Assembly: GCA_026874595.1 (NCBI GenBank)
Contig: CM049317.1
Location: 70,575,618-70,639,617 of the forward strand
Direction: 5' to 3'
Length of the DNA stretch: 64,000 nucleotides
DNA from: Sipunculus nudus
Lineage: Eukaryota; Annelida; Sipuncula; Golfingiida; Sipunculidae
Shown: positions 60,699 to 64,000 of the stretch, piece after piece
Layout of the letters: each line of letters starts with the position of its first letter
How positions within the stretch are numbered: the stretch's first letter is position 1
Program-made: the position numbers and the translations under genes
The notes under the pieces: model-generated
Database searches by the model: none
What the model was told of the DNA's origin: nothing
Seen by the model: only the letters and a program-made list of their open reading frames with translations

Positions 60699-61320
60699 GC
60701 TTGACTGCAGGTATCAGGGACACTGGAACTAGAGAAACAATTAGCTTAATTATGTAACTTTGAAATGCCTCAGTAAATAATAATAAATTACATTTCTATG
60801 AAAAGATAGGTGGTTCATTCAGAAATTAATTTGTTTCAGACTCGACATGCAAGATGTTACGCTAAATGCTAAGGTTTTCAAATATTTGTTAAGGGCTGCG
60901 TGTTCATGAAGGGTTGAAAGCTCCGGCAATAATTAAATTTGTGATTATGTCATGACAATTTTCTATTCAAACTGATACCATATTTGGATGTACCTGTATA
61001 TATGTGCGCTCTCCTTATTGCTGCATAGTTTTCGTTATCCCCAGTCCAATACCACCACCAACCTAGGTTTCTATTAATGTACTAAGTTCACGGAAATAGA
61101 GTAAAAATGTTAAGAATACATGTGAATTTTGGAAAATAAATTAAATGGATTACAATTAAAAGACTTAAAATAATTAAATATTACATATAAAAATCATTTA
61201 AAAAATGAAACAATTTATTTATTATATGATGTTACATGCATAAATATATTATGAGCGTGTCAAACTTGGTGTTAGGATATATGCCAAAAGTGGTTACGGA
61301 ATTCACGAAGCGGTAAAAGA

Positions 61321-64000
61321 ATTTGTTTGTTTCAGCCTTTGAATATGCTAAGATAACATGAGAATTTTGGAAGAAAAAAATAATTGAATCAGAATTAAAA
61401 GATATAAAATTACGTCCTTTTTAAAAATGTGTACTTATAGATAACTAGCTGAAAACCCGGTAACCAGGTTTTTTGTCGGATTTGGGGGATGTATTAAACG
61501 TGAGAGAAATGTTGGCTCAATTTTTTATTATAAAATGTATACTTACATAATATATCTAAAATTATATTAACAGTTAGTTTGTGGCGCTGTGCCCGTGGTG
61601 AAAAAATACATCGATAGGGAATAATATTTACATTGCAAAACGGATTGGGACGCGGGGCATTCAAATTTTTGATGGTCTTTGACAGGTTACATATGTTATT
61701 ACTGTTAGACATTCAAAATATATTTTGACAAAGGAAGATATGAGAAATGATTAACATGTATGTTCTGAGGCAAGGTAGCTGTTCCCCCCCCGCCCCCCCC
61801 CCCCCCACCCTCGCATTTTTGCAGCCGAAACATGTTTTAAGGATTCCAACTATAAAAATAATTACCAAATGAAACAAATATAGAGTATGTTTTGACAACA
61901 TCTGTGCTTAATACAAACAAAAGAAGGTATATGTCCGTAAAGCATATTTTGTTTATTGATATGTGGACTTGACATTTATGAATACTTGTTGATTGAGAGC
62001 ACTGGCCTTAACTTAAGGTCTCAAATGAAGTTATACCAGGCACTGTCCTCATACAATTACTTTGTATGTGGTCTTGTATATAAGGTGCTGTAATATGAGA
62101 ATGGTAATTACTGCTATCTAAAGGCAGATTTCCCAGTCAAGCCCAGTCTGGCCAAACAACTATGTACAAGGCCTACCTTGTACTGGTTTGGTAGCTTCGG
62201 CATTTTTTTCACACTAAGGCTTGAAATTCGTCCAAAATCACTTTCAGTTCTAAATGTTTACTTAACGGCCGTTTTATTAATAAATTCGAAAATGAGATTT
62301 TAAATTTGATAGACTTATTCTCATGAAAATGAAAAATTCAAATTAAAATATGTTCATATATGTAATATAAACATACTGTTTAACTTTTCACATAAATTAT
62401 TAAGATTGAAATATTGTATATATGTAACTTTAGCTAGACAATTAAATAGAGTTTCATTGAAAAATATGTAAATTACTCAAACTATAAAGGTCAGTTAAAA
62501 TATTTATTTTTAAATTTCATTTCTCTCCTGCCAGATTAAATAAAGATGTGTTCGTCCCACATGTGCATATTTAAAATTTAAAGCATTATTTGTTTTACGT
62601 TATAGATCTGAAATGTTATGACACAGTTTTATTGGATTTTGTCTATAAAAATATGTTGATTTTGTTATATTAGGACTTATTTTGTCACCCCTTTTTTGCA
62701 ATATATCAAAACTTGCTCGTGTCGTTTTAGTGGAAAGATATTGCCATCCTGCTGACTTCAAGACATGAAGCTTTTGTATATAAACGTATTCAAAATGTTA
62801 AATTAAACTAAGAGAATCTCAAATGCACTTTGTTTTAGGCTATAAAATGAAAAGTAATGACACAATATTTTATTATGAATTATGTAACGCAATTAAAATG
62901 AAGGACTTCACTGATCATCTTAATGCAAAATATCAAGTAAAACGTTTCAATCTAAGCTAGACTTTACAGAAATAATTAAGAAAATAAATGAATACCCCAT
63001 GCCGTGTCACTGGAATATAAGCACCCAATTTTTGCTGCTTTTCAGCTCAGGTACCTAATTATTATTCAAACTATAAATTTTATTCAATAGTTATTTAATT
63101 CAATAAACTATCTTCAAAATAATAGTGAATTTTAAAATTTAACATGAGACGTGACTGAATCGACAATTTTACTCGACTAAGCTGAACAAATTTATAATAA
63201 AGGTTTATTTGCCCAAAATGACAGTGAGGTTTTAAAATTAAGACGCATTTTTTAATTTTAAAATTTAATATAAAATTTGAAGGTAAATACTTTGAAATAC
63301 AGTTTTTCAATAAAGCTATGCGAAATCAACCCTTCAAATTTATGGAAAATGGTATCTTTGATTGAATTGAAAACTTTACATTTCCCAAGATAACACTTTC
63401 TCAGTATGAACCCTGGTCACAAACGCATTTAAGGCCTATTTTATAAATACTCTGTACCAAAATTAGTTTATAAAATTGTGTAGTGTGATGCCCTTTGATT
63501 TGTTCTGCCTTGATGTGCATCATTCTGCACAACAGCTAGATACCATGATGTTTTTGTAGTTTGAACCGCCTGAGTGCTTGCTTAAGTGCTGGCGTGCTAT
63601 ACAAACTAAGGCTGGAGGCAAGAGGATTCTCCAGCATTCTGCCTCCACTTAATATTAATGAGCTACGTCAGAGGAGCCTCGCTTTGCCTCGAAAGAGGTG
63701 TATATGTGACCTGTTGACGTTTATATGCATTTTATGTATGTGGCACCCTCCTGTCCTATTATCCATATTGTAAACTTCCAGGTTTAATACTTGTTGATAG
63801 CCACAAGAACGACTTCGGCCTTTTTTTCGGACAGACCGTGTTTGTAACACCGCATGATATCTCCCGTCCTCCCGTTACTAACAAAGCGCATTGGGCATGC
63901 TAGACACCAAGAAAGCGCTCTTATTCGATAATTGCCTAATTCCTTTAAGAAACGTCTGGAACGTCTGATAGGGTCCGCCTACTGCCAGTATGAAATTTCC
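61321..64000. other. Non-coding DNA to window end
   Basis: AT-rich, with a C-run at 61,783-61,809. From about 63,480 the base composition becomes more even (63,540-64,000) and may mark another repeat family or the edge of a gene outside the window, but no domain or splice structure is recognised. Confidence 0.4.

Larger units (their letters stand above)
59230..61320 (-). repeat. Tandem duplication carrying the EGF exon
   Basis: Two copies: about 59,380-60,050 and 60,280-61,320. Shared landmarks are the EGF exon, 'TATGCTTTTCCA(C/T)TCTCATC', and 'CAAACTTGGTGTTAGGATAT' at 59,993 and 61,262. Only the right copy keeps the signal-peptide ATG. Confidence 0.7.

Noticed and set aside
61713-61901. Minus-strand frame starting like a signal peptide (hydrophobic run then Cys)
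   Set aside because: It continues through a poly-C/G run (Gly-rich) and has no supporting splice sites or relatives in the window.

Overview
The window is AT-rich, repeat-laden eukaryotic DNA from an animal. It has small genes split into short phased exons, GT-AG introns filled with decayed retrotransposons, TA/GA/CT microsatellites and poly-G tracts. Penelope-like, DIRS-like, LINE and pogo-like elements together with secreted EGF and NTF2-like proteins fit a marine invertebrate, perhaps a bivalve or other lophotrochozoan. That placement is inference; no sequence here fixes the species. No long single-exon genes, rRNA, CRISPR array or convincing tRNA gene were seen.

Roughly 1-52,500 is a rearranged cluster built from one repeated unit. 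Each unit has a minus-strand gene (type M) and a plus-strand gene (type P) diverging from a shared 3-5 kb intergenic region. A third type (Q, minus strand) lies in spacers between units. All three look like copies of a small secreted NTF2-like fold protein (SnoaL/DUF4440-like). The P layout is a signal-peptide exon of about 76 nt, then 144, 154 and 73 nt exons with intron phases 1, 1 and 2. The 73-nt last exon is also present in M and Q, and the 154-nt third exon in Q. P copies end near 261, 13,396, 31,629 and 45,601. Only the P2 copy (26,053-31,629) reads through as a complete 149-residue protein. P1 is frameshifted, P3 has lost splice sites, and the M and Q copies carry stops, frameshifts or missing exons.

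A 46-47 bp minisatellite follows exon 3 in every P copy. It appears to have arisen from the exon 3 end plus its 5' splice site, so the intron starts with a ladder of splice-donor look-alikes: 19 copies in P2, 10 in P3, 5 in P1 and a remnant in P0.

Comparing units shows several transposon insertions against their empty sites. These are a Penelope-like fragment with a hammerhead-ribozyme motif in a TA tract (17.2-17.9 kb), a pogo-like DNA transposon with TA duplications (37.5-38.4 kb), and a DIRS-like retroelement fragment flanked by 11-bp direct repeats (41.1-42.4 kb).

From 52.5 to 64 kb the DNA is mostly non-coding. The exception is a compact minus-strand gene at 59,093-60,644 for a secreted protein with one EGF-like domain and a Cys-rich tail. 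It has a TATA-like box, consistent phase-1 introns, a polyadenylation signal, and a duplicated EGF exon that now carries an in-frame stop.
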